Shown here: positions 28,158 through 36,660 of the stretch, in pieces | How positions within the stretch are numbered: position 1 is the first letter of the stretch | How the letters are laid out: every line of letters starts with the position of its first letter | Source: Mojavia pulchra JT2-VF2 | GTDB taxonomy: Bacteria; Cyanobacteriota; Cyanobacteriia; Cyanobacteriales; Nostocaceae | Assembly (NCBI GenBank): GCA_019359325.1 | Contig: JAHHHN010000006.1 | Coordinates: 62,001 to 126,000 of the forward strand | Direction of reading: 5' to 3' | Length of the DNA: 64,000 nt | Position numbers and translations under genes: made by a program | Notes under the pieces: model-generated | What the model was told of the DNA's origin: nothing | The model's database searches: none | The model's input: the letters and a program-made list of their open reading frames with translations, nothing else

Positions 28158-28195
28158 GAAATAAAAGGATTCAGCCGCCTAAACTTGATTTATAG
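27821..28195 (+). CDS. Repetitive heptad protein, array 2
   Basis: A 124-residue frame composed of sixteen 7-residue units such as QNVEALS, MEVPPLR, LNVAPLM and KVPPLSM, then a basic tail RNKRIQPPKLDL. V/L occupy fixed heptad positions, but many units contain PP, so a plain coiled coil is unlikely. Two reverse-strand frames across the array are also open, as expected from a 21-base period. The plus frame is preferred because its TTG Leu codon sits in the same place as in array 1 ([T/C/G]CT TTG A). No family is recognised, and expression is uncertain. Confidence 0.4.
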   Translation: MAFEALNMEVSLWSENVGALSLEVPPLRQNVEALSMEVPPLRQNVEALSENVEALSMKLPPLSLNVAPLMWKVPPLSMEVPPLSLNVAPLMRKVAPLSENAAPLTMKLRACFRNKRIQPPKLDL

Positions 28196-28198
28196 GGT

Positions 28199-28262
28199 TT
28201 CCCTCCTGCCCCCTGCTCCCTGCTCCCTGCCCCCTACCTGCTGCCTTCTGCCCCATGCCCCG
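28199..28262. repeat. TGCTCCC/TGCCCCC repeat (right flank of heptad array 2)
   Basis: CCTGCCCCCTGCTCCCTGC-type units, then CTGCCTTCTGCCCCATGCC-type sequence. This pyrimidine-rich orientation is inverted relative to the left-flank STRR and parallels the right flank of array 1. Confidence 0.8.
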
Positions 28263-28315
28263 TATCATCTGCCTTCTCATCCTTAACTGTTGACTTAATT
28301 AAGGAGTAATCACTG

Positions 28316-29887
28316 ATGAAATTGATATCCGAACCATCAATTCCTGTGAAAATTCAAAAGATGCGGGAAAGGGTGCGGTGGCTGCATCCCAATATTGTGC
28401 AACGGGGGATTGACCAAACGAGTATGGTCATAGACGATGGCAAGGATGATAGCTCAGAATTCTCTTTTCTCGTCATCGGTGACAGTGGTACAAAGTCTCA
28501 TTACGGATATCACCCGCAAAGGCAAGTTGCTGAACTCATGCTTCCTCATAAAGATGAGTGCAATTTTGTATTGCACACGGGAGATGTAATTTATGTGGTG
28601 GGTTCCCGTGAGTATTACCCGGCAAATTTTATCGAACCTTACCGGGAATTTCTTGTAGGTGGCGAAAATCCTCAAAATATTGCCTACGATCGCATGGTGT
28701 TTAATTTACCTTTTCTGCCAGTGCTGGGCAACCATGATTATTACGATGTTCCTTTGATGTACCGCTTGCTAACAGGTAGCACGTTGCGGTTACGCCGGAT
28801 GTTGCGCTACAAAGATTTTGAGATTGGCTGGCATGGTTCAAATCAAGGCGATGCTTATGCAAGAGCATTCTTAGATTATCTAGCAGCGATCGCTTCTCCC
28901 GAAGAATTAAAAGAGCATTTAGACACTCACTACACTGCTAAAACTGATACAGGGCGATGTTTGCGTTACGAACCAGGAAATTTTACCCGTGTACCCAACC
29001 GCTATTACACTTTTCGCTATGGTGGAATAGACTTTTTCGCCTTAGATTCCAATACTTTTAATGCGCCATCACCTTTACCAGATACCCAAGCGGGGGAAAA
29101 CAGCCGCCGGGAATTGCAAAAGCGCCGCCAGCAGATAGATCAAGAGGAAGTGCAGATTTTAACAATGAGCGATCGGCTTAATCCAGATAACCCCGCCGAA
29201 GCTGAACAACTTGATGAACTAAGTGCCAAATTAGACCAAATTAATGAGGTGAAAATCGACATTGAAAAACAACTAGCATCTCACACAGCACCAACCATTG
29301 ACTTTGAACAATTAAATTGGTTACGCACTAGGTTAATCGAATCTTGGAATACCTCTGAAGTTCGCGGACGAGTGATTTATCTCCACCATCCCCCCTACGT
29401 TACTGAAGCAACAAAGTGGAATCAAGCACAAACTTTAGCAATTCGCCACCGTCTGCGTGAGGTGTTTAACCAAGTAGCGGAAACTCTCGGTTCCCAAATT
29501 AAGGATCGTTCAGTAGTTGATTTGATTCTCAGCGGTCATGCCCACTGTCTAGAATATCTCCGCACCGTTGACACAGGTTATGCCGACTCGCATTTAAATT
29601 ACATTATCTCTGGTGGCAGTGGTCGTCGTCCTCGTCGTCAGCGATCGGAGGGAACAGAATTACTGGAGACCTTTACTGACATTTCCGGTAGTTCAACTCG
29701 CAAAGTAGCAGATTCCTTTTTGTATGTAGGTCGCACTGGTCACGGTTCGCAAAAGCGGCTACCTTACTCCGGCGTGCGGATTGATGTTCAAGATGGTTCC
29801 CCACCTAAATTTTCCGTCAAACCTTTTGTAGCAGAGCGCTTTGAGCAACAGTGGTACACCCGTCAGCTGAAACCGTTTGTGATTTAA
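28316..29887 (+). CDS. Calcineurin-like metallophosphoesterase
   Basis: A 523-residue enzyme with the metallophosphoesterase motif set: VIGDSGT, HTGDVIYVVG, VLGNHDYYD, YLHHPPYV and SGHAHCLEY. These supply the dinuclear metal site. A long helical insert (about 255-325, Glu/Gln-rich) lies between the third and fourth motifs. There is no signal peptide, so it is probably cytoplasmic. The substrate is unknown. It stands between repeat array 2 and a repeat-rich gap. Confidence 0.9.
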   Translation: MKLISEPSIPVKIQKMRERVRWLHPNIVQRGIDQTSMVIDDGKDDSSEFSFLVIGDSGTKSHYGYHPQRQVAELMLPHKDECNFVLHTGDVIYVVGSREYYPANFIEPYREFLVGGENPQNIAYDRMVFNLPFLPVLGNHDYYDVPLMYRLLTGSTLRLRRMLRYKDFEIGWHGSNQGDAYARAFLDYLAAIASPEELKEHLDTHYTAKTDTGRCLRYEPGNFTRVPNRYYTFRYGGIDFFALDSNTFNAPSPLPDTQAGENSRRELQKRRQQIDQEEVQILTMSDRLNPDNPAEAEQLDELSAKLDQINEVKIDIEKQLASHTAPTIDFEQLNWLRTRLIESWNTSEVRGRVIYLHHPPYVTEATKWNQAQTLAIRHRLREVFNQVAETLGSQIKDRSVVDLILSGHAHCLEYLRTVDTGYADSHLNYIISGGSGRRPRRQRSEGTELLETFTDISGSSTRKVADSFLYVGRTGHGSQKRLPYSGVRIDVQDGSPPKFSVKPFVAERFEQQWYTRQLKPFVI

Positions 29888-29962
29888 GTGGCAAAATTAT
29901 CATAGGCGATCGCTTAATTTTGATACTTCTGTAACGTTAGTAAAGTATTTAATTTTTTTACT

Positions 29963-30034
29963 AACCGCAAAGGTCGCAAAGAGCGCGAAGCAAGATTTTC
30001 TAAAACCTTTGTGTCCTTTGTGCCCTTTGCGGTT
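29963..30034. repeat. Inverted repeat of the CGCAAAGG type
   Basis: AACCGCAAAGG (29963-29973) pairs with CCTTTGCGGTT (30024-30034); internal GTCGCAAAGAGCGCG and GTGTCCTTTGTGCCC extend the symmetry loosely. It lies between the phosphoesterase and the secreted-protein gene and resembles the CGCAAAGG-rich repeats at 31848-31890 and 42790-42840. Confidence 0.65.
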
Positions 30035-30067
30035 CGTTAAACAGGACAACCTTTATGATCAAGAATA

Positions 30068-30760
30068 ATGAAAACATCTCTAGCTACTCTAACTGCTGGC
30101 TTTGCATTGCTGATGGCAGTAAACCCTGCTAATGCTGTTCTACTGTACAGAGGCTTATCATTTTCTAACCAAACACCTGCTGAACAAGGATGGTTGTATT
30201 TCCGCAGTTCTGTACTTCCTATTCCTTCGGCAATTGCCACAAATGAAGGTACTATCCTCGACACCACTGGAACTAACAGCAATTATGCAGGTTATTTTCG
30301 GCAATCTCCCGTAATTTTGGAGCGTACCAAAGGCTATAACGTCACTTTTAGAGTACAAATTCATTCTGAAAGCCACACTGCAATGAATCGCGCTGGCTTC
30401 AGCGTTATAGTGACTAGTAATAAGTTGGTTAATGAACCGCATCCCCACGGTATAGAATTGGGTTTTTGGGAAAATAATATTTGGGTGCAGAATGTTGGCT
30501 TTACTCGTGGCGAAAATGTGTTTTATAACACGAAAGCTTCTGGACAAATATATAACTTATCTGTCAAAGATGGCAATTATCAACTGTTTGCCAATGGAAG
30601 TGCAAGGCCGATTCTTAAAGGTAAACTCCGACAATATACAGGTTTTGCACCACCTTTTGGATATAAAAATCCCTACACTACACCTAATTTAATTTTTATG
30701 GGCGACAATACAACATCAGCTAAGGCAAAAGTCACGATAGTTAGTGTTGAGGCTAACTAA
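30068..30760 (+). CDS. Secreted hypothetical protein (probable beta-sandwich)
   Basis: A 230-residue protein with a clear signal peptide (MKTSLATLTAGFALLMAV, cleavage near NANA). The mature part is rich in beta-strand-like, aromatic and Asn/Gly residues: GLSFSNQTPAEQGW, a middle RAGFSVIVTSN and HGIELGFWENNIWVQN, and an end FMGDNTTSAKAKVTIVSVEAN. The arrangement resembles concanavalin-like secreted domains of cyanobacteria and planctomycetes, but I do not recognise a precise family. There is no PEP-CTERM tail. Its stop is directly followed by the GTG of a methyltransferase gene, so the two are cotranscribed. Confidence 0.7.
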   Translation: MKTSLATLTAGFALLMAVNPANAVLLYRGLSFSNQTPAEQGWLYFRSSVLPIPSAIATNEGTILDTTGTNSNYAGYFRQSPVILERTKGYNVTFRVQIHSESHTAMNRAGFSVIVTSNKLVNEPHPHGIELGFWENNIWVQNVGFTRGENVFYNTKASGQIYNLSVKDGNYQLFANGSARPILKGKLRQYTGFAPPFGYKNPYTTPNLIFMGDNTTSAKAKVTIVSVEAN

Positions 30761-31516
30761 GTGAAGCGGCAGTATAGTTTTTCAGGTTTAGTATTAATTA
30801 TCCTGGTAGTGTTTCTGGGTTTGCTGATAAATGGAACTGACATAGCGATCGCAGCACCAAATACCTCGACAATTTATGAACAGCACACTATTCACAGCCC
30901 AGATGGTATTGGAAAATATTACATGGGCAGAGAAATTGCCAAAGTTATGGGACATACAGGTGCTGGCTGGCTAGAAAGGCCTAGCCGCGAAACTGAAGAA
31001 CAGCCAAGTAAAATAATCAGCGTTCTCAACCTCAAACCCAGTGATGTAGTAGCAGATATTGGCGCAGGTACAGGCTATATGAGTTTTCGCATCGCGCCTT
31101 TATTAACACAAGGAAAAGTTTTAGCTGTAGATGTTCAGCTAGAAATGCTCGATATTATCGAGTTTCTTAAAAAAGAAAACAACATTACTAACGTAGAGCC
31201 TGTTTTAGCCACCCTTACCAACCCTAACCTAACACCTGCAAGTGTCGATTTAGCCTTAATGGTCGATGCTTACCATGAGTTTGATCATCCGCGAGAAGTG
31301 ATGCAAGAACTGGTGAAAGCACTAAAACCAGGGGGTAAGGTAGTTTTAGTTGAGTATCGGGGTGAGAATCCTTTTATTATGATTAAACGCCTACACAAAA
31401 TGACTCAAAAGCAAGTCCGTCAAGAAATGCAAGCTGTAGGTTTGGTTTGGCGTGAAACCAAAAACTTATTACCACAGCAGCATTTAATGGTGTTTGAGAA
31501 ACAAGCTGAAGATTAA
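30761..31516 (+). CDS. SAM-dependent methyltransferase with N-terminal signal/anchor segment
   Basis: A 251-residue protein starting at a GTG that abuts the previous stop. Residues 8-25 are strongly hydrophobic (LVLIILVVFLGLLI) and followed by an AIAAPN-type cleavage region, so the protein appears exported or anchored. The rest is a class I methyltransferase with DIGAGTGYMSFRIA as SAM loop, LAVDVQLEML, and LKPGGKVVLVEYRG. Export is odd for an enzyme needing cytoplasmic SAM, although similar proteins occur in other bacteria. The substrate is unknown. Confidence 0.8.
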   Translation: MKRQYSFSGLVLIILVVFLGLLINGTDIAIAAPNTSTIYEQHTIHSPDGIGKYYMGREIAKVMGHTGAGWLERPSRETEEQPSKIISVLNLKPSDVVADIGAGTGYMSFRIAPLLTQGKVLAVDVQLEMLDIIEFLKKENNITNVEPVLATLTNPNLTPASVDLALMVDAYHEFDHPREVMQELVKALKPGGKVVLVEYRGENPFIMIKRLHKMTQKQVRQEMQAVGLVWRETKNLLPQQHLMVFEKQAED

Positions 31517-31639
31517 AAATAAACTAAAGTTAATAAATTCAAAAGTTTAGGGTACAACAATTTTCTCTACCTATCTGTCTGATTCTTTTTTCAAATTGAT
31601 ATTAATTACGAATTACGAATTACGAGTTACAAATTTGTA
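31517..31639. other. Intergenic stretch with short direct repeat
   Basis: Contains three TACGAATTACGA-type tandem units near 31608-31628 and is otherwise AT-rich. No gene was seen. Confidence 0.4.
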
Positions 31640-31831
31640 TTAGTGATGCAATGCTCCAATAATGAGAGCAACAACAATTGGAATAATAATCGGGATAGCA
31701 ACAATAAGCCCCCATTTACCAAATCGAATTTCTTCACCTTCTGACTTGAGAACTGCTATCCAACCACCAACTCCCATTAATATCCAGATGCATCCGAAGG
31801 CAATAAATATAACAAATACTGAGTCTTGCAT
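31640..31831 (-). CDS. Small two-helix membrane protein
   Basis: A 63-residue protein with two clear membrane segments, FVIFIAFGCIWILMGVGGW and WGLIVAIPIIIPIVVALII, joined by a charged loop KSEGEEIRFGK. The regular hydrophobic and charged pattern suggests a real gene rather than noise. Its function is unknown, and there is no obvious operon partner. Confidence 0.55.
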   Translation of the reverse strand: MQDSVFVIFIAFGCIWILMGVGGWIAVLKSEGEEIRFGKWGLIVAIPIIIPIVVALIIGALHH

Positions 31832-32060
31832 ATTAATAAACTAAATTGAAACGCAAAGGGGCGCAGAGTTGAGCGCAAAGGAGCGCAAAGTTTGTTTTGG
31901 TCTATTCGCTACGAATTAAGGAAATGCTGTATTGAGATAAGTTTCAAGCCAGAAAAAAACAAATTTGAACTATTTAGATTTTATTTATTAATTACTTTTC
32001 TTCCTTCCTCCTTTTTCATTACTCCTGCCTCTACCTTCTGCCTTATTTTCAAACCTACAA
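31832..32060. other. Intergenic stretch with CGCAAAGG-type repeat
   Basis: The segment 31848-31890 holds AACGCAAAGGGGCGCAG and GAGCGCAAAGGAGCGC units, and GCTACGAATTAA at 31908-31919 matches the terminal inverted repeat of the element at 42670-42853. The right part is pyrimidine-rich with GCCTTCTGCC-type motifs. Confidence 0.5.
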
Positions 32061-32783
32061 CTAGCAAAATAGTAATCTTGTAACTTCCTCTAACACTTTC
32101 AATCCTCGTAAGGAACCCCGAATCAGTCGGGTAGCGGCAAAGGGTTGACGAAGTAAGTTCATTGCTAGGGGTAAAGGTTTCAATGAACCATCGGGGCTAA
32201 TTGCTGATGTTAGATCAGGTATATCGTAATGACAGTCATCGCTTACCACACGCAACATTGCTACTGACGCCCCCACCGAATTGAAAAACTCTAAAGCGGC
32301 AAATCCCTCCATATCCACAACATCAGCCCCCACAGTCTCGCCCAAATGTCGTTTTTCGGCAGCAGAACAAATTACGCGATCGCTTGTTAATGCTTTAACT
32401 AAATTGAGTGTTGAGTCTAGATGTGAGTGTAACTGTGATGTGAAGGTGCGATCGCAAGGTAACAGCCTTGTCTGATAAACACATTCCTGATACAAGACTA
32501 TTTCCCCCACTTGATAATTAGGGTTTAAACTTCCACAAATACCCATCAGCAGCACTCTTGGCTGTGGAGAATTAAATAACCAGCTATCCTGTTGGAATTT
32601 TGGGAGATATGTGGTTAGAGATTTTACGCCAATGGGTATAGGTATCACAGTTGGCTTTGAGTCAGTGACACGACTCAAGCCACGACACACAGCCTTGTAC
32701 TCTGCTCCTTGGGGTACAAAAATCGCTTGGATTGGGGGGAAATTAGACACTAGCTCTGATTTTAGTGCGGTTAAATTGAGCAA
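32061..32783 (-). CDS. hpnG: Hopanoid-associated nucleosidase HpnG-like (adenosylhopane purine release)
   Basis: A 240-residue member of the nucleoside phosphorylase superfamily. It shows GICGSLNPNYQVGEIV near 82, VDMEGFAALEFF near 156 and LRVVSDD near 177, the usual ribose/base-binding and catalytic elements. HpnG removes adenine from adenosylhopane to give ribosyl-hopane (phospho-form) in bacteriohopanepolyol synthesis. The gene is divergent from the RND pump and hpnA/hpnH, with only 93 bases between, which supports this assignment over general MTA/SAH nucleosidase. Confidence 0.8.
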   Translation of the reverse strand: MLNLTALKSELVSNFPPIQAIFVPQGAEYKAVCRGLSRVTDSKPTVIPIPIGVKSLTTYLPKFQQDSWLFNSPQPRVLLMGICGSLNPNYQVGEIVLYQECVYQTRLLPCDRTFTSQLHSHLDSTLNLVKALTSDRVICSAAEKRHLGETVGADVVDMEGFAALEFFNSVGASVAMLRVVSDDCHYDIPDLTSAISPDGSLKPLPLAMNLLRQPFAATRLIRGSLRGLKVLEEVTRLLFC

Positions 32784-32876
32784 GACTGTCGATTAGCGAT
32801 CGCCAGAACTCGCAAACTTGAGGTGTTTACTGTAGCATGACTAATAATTGTGTCACCCGCACGATGATTTTCCAAG

Positions 32877-35579
32877 ATGGACAAGCCTAATAGCTCAAAA
32901 TCTGCACGAGAACGCTTCAATATTTCAAGATTGGCGATTCAGTTTTCGTGGCTGACGGTAAGTTTTTGGATTGCCGTGACGGTAGCTGGGCTTTTAGCTC
33001 TCAGTTCCCTCAAGTATGCTTTGTTTCCAGATGTGACTTTTCCAGTGGTGGTAGTAAATGCTACTGCTCCTCTGACAACGGCTCTGGATACAGAAGCAAA
33101 GCTCACCCAACCAATAGAGCAACGCCTGAAATCTTTAACAGGACTTGAGAATATCCGCTCATCGACTTATCCGGGTCAAACTGCCGTTAGCCTGTCTTTT
33201 GTTGTTGGTACAAATCTAGAAACATCGACCAAAGAAGTTGAAACTGCCCTTAAGCAGTTAAGTCTTCCTCAAGGAGCAACTTCTAAAATTATTCCCTTGA
33301 ATTTAAACGAGTCAGCCGCCGTTAGCTATGCCATAGAGAGTTCCTCACGGAATCTGACAGATTTGACTAAGTTGGCGAAAGACCAGATCGTACCTGCGAT
33401 CGCTAAATTGCCGGGAGTACTCAAAGTCTCTCTGTTGGGCGCTCCTAGCACATCTCCTTTGCAGCTACCAACCAGTGCAGCTGCTCTACCCGAAGGAGGG
33501 GCAACATTAGTACGTTTCAACGGCAAAGATGCTTTAGCGTTTCAGGTAATTAAACGCGGTGACGCTAACACATTAGAAGTAGTCAGTCGCGTTGAAGAAG
33601 AAGTACAACGCCTGCGGTCTAACCTCAAAGATGTCAAACTGACTTTAGCCGCAACTCAGGCAGAATATATCCGTAATGCAACTCATTCCACAATTGATGC
33701 TCTGATTGAAGCCATAGTCTTATCGGTAGTAGTCATTTACCCTTTTTTGTGGAACCTGCGAGCTACTGTGATTTCAGCACTGGCGATTCCTGTCTCGCTA
33801 TTGGCAACGTTTATTGTCATGGCGATTTTTGGTTTTAACCTTGAGACAATTACGTTGCTGGCTTTAGCTTTGGTGATCGGCAGTATTGTAGACGATGCGA
33901 TCGTTGATGTCGAAAACATTATGCGGCACGTCGAAGACGGCGAAAGTCCTCAACAAGCAGCGCTTTTAGCTACTAATGAGATTGGGTTGACAGTCACTGC
34001 TGCCACCTTGACAGCCGTAGCGGTGTTTCTGCCCATAGGTTTAATGGGTGGGGTAATCGGTCAGTTTTTCAAGCCCTTCGGCATTACTGTCTCGGCGGCA
34101 ATGCTTGCATCTATGCTAGTGGCGCGAACTTTATCCCCAGTGCTGGCTATCTACTGGCTAAAACCTACATCCTCGCGTTCCCCTCGCCGGGAAGCAAAAA
34201 TTTGGGTTAGTTTTGCCCAATCTTACAGAGACTTGCTGCGGTGGTCTTTGAGCCACCGTAAAATAGTCATCGGATTAGCTGTATTTAGTTTTGTTGCAGG
34301 TATAGCCCTGATTCCGCTGATTCCCAAAGGATTTATTCCCAAATTAGATCGCGGCGAATTCAATATTACTTATACGGCTCCTTTGCCGAATATCCCTGAT
34401 CAGGCTACTTTGCAGAGGCAAGCAGCACAAGCAGCGCAGGCAGCGCAGGCAGCACAGGCAGGAATTTCTCCCTTACCCGCCGCCATCCCCAACCCTTTGA
34501 ACGATTCTTTGGAAGTTGCCAAGAAACTCGAAGAAGTAGTCATAAAATCACCAGCAGTCGAAACGGTATTTACCACTGTTGGTTCTCGTGAGGGTGAGCC
34601 GAACAAAGGTACGCTTTATGTGAAGCTGAAAGAAAACCGCGAAATCACAACTGCGGAACTACAAGACCAGTTTCGCTCTACTTTGCCCAATCTGCCTGGA
34701 GTAACTACTAGTGTCGAAGATATTCAATTTGTCGATACTGGTGGACAAAAACCTCTCCAAGTATCATTACGAGGTAATGACCTTCAATCCCTCAGCAAAG
34801 CTACTAAGGCAATTAAACAGAGAATTGAAAAACTACCAGGATTCGCTGATGTGACGGTTACAGGTGGCGCGAACCAACAGGGTAAAGTGTTTCAGATTGA
34901 GCGTCTGAACAATCAGCGAGTTGCCTATATTAGTGCTAACCTCGGTAAGGATTTATCTTTAGGCGATGCTACAGACAAAGTGGTAGCCGAAGCCAAGGCA
35001 GTATTACCCTCTAATGTTTCTTTGGACTTGGGAGGAGACTCGGCTCGGTTAGGTGAAGTTTTTGGTAGTTTTGGCACTACTCTAGCTCTATCGGCATTAT
35101 GTATTGTAATAGTACTAATTTTGCTGTTTAAAGGCTGGGTAGACCCGGTAGTAATTGGCGTTTCTTTGCCTTTGGCATTGGTAGGAGGCATACTGGCACT
35201 ACTAATTACCAAAAGTGACTTTGGCATGATCTCCCTCATCGGTTTTGTCTTTTTGCTGGGGTTGGCAAATAAAAATGCCATTTTGCTGGTAGATTACATC
35301 AACCAGCTACGCAACTCTGGCTTAGACCGTACCGAGGCGATTCTTAAGACTGGATTAGTCCGCCTGAGACCAATTATCATGACAACCGCTTCTACTATTT
35401 TAGGGATGTTACCGATCGCTTTAGGTTTGGGAGCAGGTTCGGAGTTGCGATCGCCTATGGCTGTAGCTATCGCTGGTGGATTGGTAACTTCAACTATCCT
35501 CAGTTTGATTGTTGTGCCGGTGGTCTACGCCATTTTGGATGATTGGTTTCCTCGGTTCAAACAGAGGAGGAGTCATTGA
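32877..35579 (+). CDS. RND-family efflux permease (hopanoid-cluster associated)
   Basis: A 900-residue inner-membrane pump, somewhat shorter than the 1000-1050 usual for the HAE1/AcrB group. It has twelve predicted membrane helices in two halves, with a periplasmic loop after TM1 and another after TM7. The proton-relay DD of TM4 is present in LVIGSIVDDAIVDVEN. A 9-base tandem repeat (34422-34457) encodes four AAQ units, about 516-527, in the second periplasmic loop. Its stop overlaps the hpnA start, so it is translated with hopanoid genes and may export or position hopanoids. No adaptor gene is adjacent. The substrate is inferred from location only. Confidence 0.88.
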   Translation: MDKPNSSKSARERFNISRLAIQFSWLTVSFWIAVTVAGLLALSSLKYALFPDVTFPVVVVNATAPLTTALDTEAKLTQPIEQRLKSLTGLENIRSSTYPGQTAVSLSFVVGTNLETSTKEVETALKQLSLPQGATSKIIPLNLNESAAVSYAIESSSRNLTDLTKLAKDQIVPAIAKLPGVLKVSLLGAPSTSPLQLPTSAAALPEGGATLVRFNGKDALAFQVIKRGDANTLEVVSRVEEEVQRLRSNLKDVKLTLAATQAEYIRNATHSTIDALIEAIVLSVVVIYPFLWNLRATVISALAIPVSLLATFIVMAIFGFNLETITLLALALVIGSIVDDAIVDVENIMRHVEDGESPQQAALLATNEIGLTVTAATLTAVAVFLPIGLMGGVIGQFFKPFGITVSAAMLASMLVARTLSPVLAIYWLKPTSSRSPRREAKIWVSFAQSYRDLLRWSLSHRKIVIGLAVFSFVAGIALIPLIPKGFIPKLDRGEFNITYTAPLPNIPDQATLQRQAAQAAQAAQAAQAGISPLPAAIPNPLNDSLEVAKKLEEVVIKSPAVETVFTTVGSREGEPNKGTLYVKLKENREITTAELQDQFRSTLPNLPGVTTSVEDIQFVDTGGQKPLQVSLRGNDLQSLSKATKAIKQRIEKLPGFADVTVTGGANQQGKVFQIERLNNQRVAYISANLGKDLSLGDATDKVVAEAKAVLPSNVSLDLGGDSARLGEVFGSFGTTLALSALCIVIVLILLFKGWVDPVVIGVSLPLALVGGILALLITKSDFGMISLIGFVFLLGLANKNAILLVDYINQLRNSGLDRTEAILKTGLVRLRPIIMTTASTILGMLPIALGLGAGSELRSPMAVAIAGGLVTSTILSLIVVPVVYAILDDWFPRFKQRRSH

Positions 35580-36562
35580 TGCGGGCCTTTGTTACTGGTG
35601 GTACAGGTTTTGTTGGTTCCCATGTAGTGCGGTTGTTACTGCAAGAGGGATGTGCAGTGAAAGCACTGGTGCGCCCTAGCAGTAACTTGGGAAACCTCCA
35701 AGGGCTGGATGTGGAAATTGTTAAAAGTAACCTGAATGACCCGGAACTTTGGCAACAGATGCTTGGTTGCCAATACCTGTTTCATGTCGCAGCTCACTAT
35801 TCGCTTTGGCAAAAAGACCAAGAACTACTCTATCTTCATAATGTCGAAGGTACGCGTAATGTGCTTGCAGCAGCGCAAAAAGCTGGAATTGAGCGCACTG
35901 TCTATACCAGTTCTGTGGCAGCAATTGGGGTAGGGTCACCTGGTAAAGTCGTAGATGAAACTTATCAAAGTCCCTTAGAAAAATTGGTAGGTCACTACAA
36001 AAAGTCTAAGTACCTGGCAGAACAAGTAGCCATGCAAGCAGCTAGCACAGGCCAGGAAGTAGTTGTGGTCAATCCTAGTAGCCCTATTGGCCCTTTGGAT
36101 ATCAAGCCTACCCCAACGGGTGATATTATCTTGAGGTTTTTACGGCGGCAAATGCCCTTTTACTTGGATACTGGGCTGAATTTTATTGATGTGCGGGATG
36201 TAGCTAAGGGACATTTACTAGCATTGCAGCGAGGCAAATCAGGCGATCGCTACATCTTAGGACACCAAAATCTTTCCTTGAAGCAAGTTTTGGAACAACT
36301 CGCCCAAATTACGAGTTTGCAAGCACCCCAAAAAGCTGTGCCTGCTTGGTTACCCCTCAGCGTTGCTTGGGTTGATGAAAAGATTCTCGCACCGTTAGGC
36401 AAATCGCCCTCAGTCCCTATAGATGGCGTTCGGATGGCTCAACAACCTATGTATTACAATGCATCAAAAGCAGTACGAGAGTTGGGTCTGCCTCAGTCTT
36501 CCCTGAAGACGGCATTCGAGGATGCTGTCGATTGGTTTGTTGCTCAGGGATATGTCAAATAA
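35579..36562 (+). CDS. hpnA: Hopanoid-associated sugar epimerase/dehydrogenase HpnA
   Basis: A 327-residue short-chain NAD-dependent epimerase-family protein. The Rossmann motif is VTGGTGFVGSHVV at the N-terminus; the catalytic Tyr-Lys is HYKKSKYLAE, with TSSVAAIG as the Ser element. The start is ATG at 35579, which overlaps the RND stop and follows GAGGAGG (35564-35570). Sequence fits HpnA of hopanoid clusters. Its exact reaction is not proven. It is followed after 98 bases by hpnH. Confidence 0.92.
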   Translation: MRAFVTGGTGFVGSHVVRLLLQEGCAVKALVRPSSNLGNLQGLDVEIVKSNLNDPELWQQMLGCQYLFHVAAHYSLWQKDQELLYLHNVEGTRNVLAAAQKAGIERTVYTSSVAAIGVGSPGKVVDETYQSPLEKLVGHYKKSKYLAEQVAMQAASTGQEVVVVNPSSPIGPLDIKPTPTGDIILRFLRRQMPFYLDTGLNFIDVRDVAKGHLLALQRGKSGDRYILGHQNLSLKQVLEQLAQITSLQAPQKAVPAWLPLSVAWVDEKILAPLGKSPSVPIDGVRMAQQPMYYNASKAVRELGLPQSSLKTAFEDAVDWFVAQGYVK

Positions 36563-36582
36563 AAAATGAAGGTGTAAGGAAT

Positions 36583-36606
36583 GAAGGATGAAACAATTTA
36601 TCCTTC
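36583..36606. repeat. Small hairpin between hpnA and hpnH
   Basis: GAAGGAT pairs with ATCCTTC around a ten-base loop. It sits 20 bases past the hpnA stop, within the putative operon, and could modulate read-through. Confidence 0.35.
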
Positions 36607-36660
36607 AGTCTTCATCTTTTATCGTGGTGTTTTTCAAAGTAACAGAGGAGTGAAAAGTCA

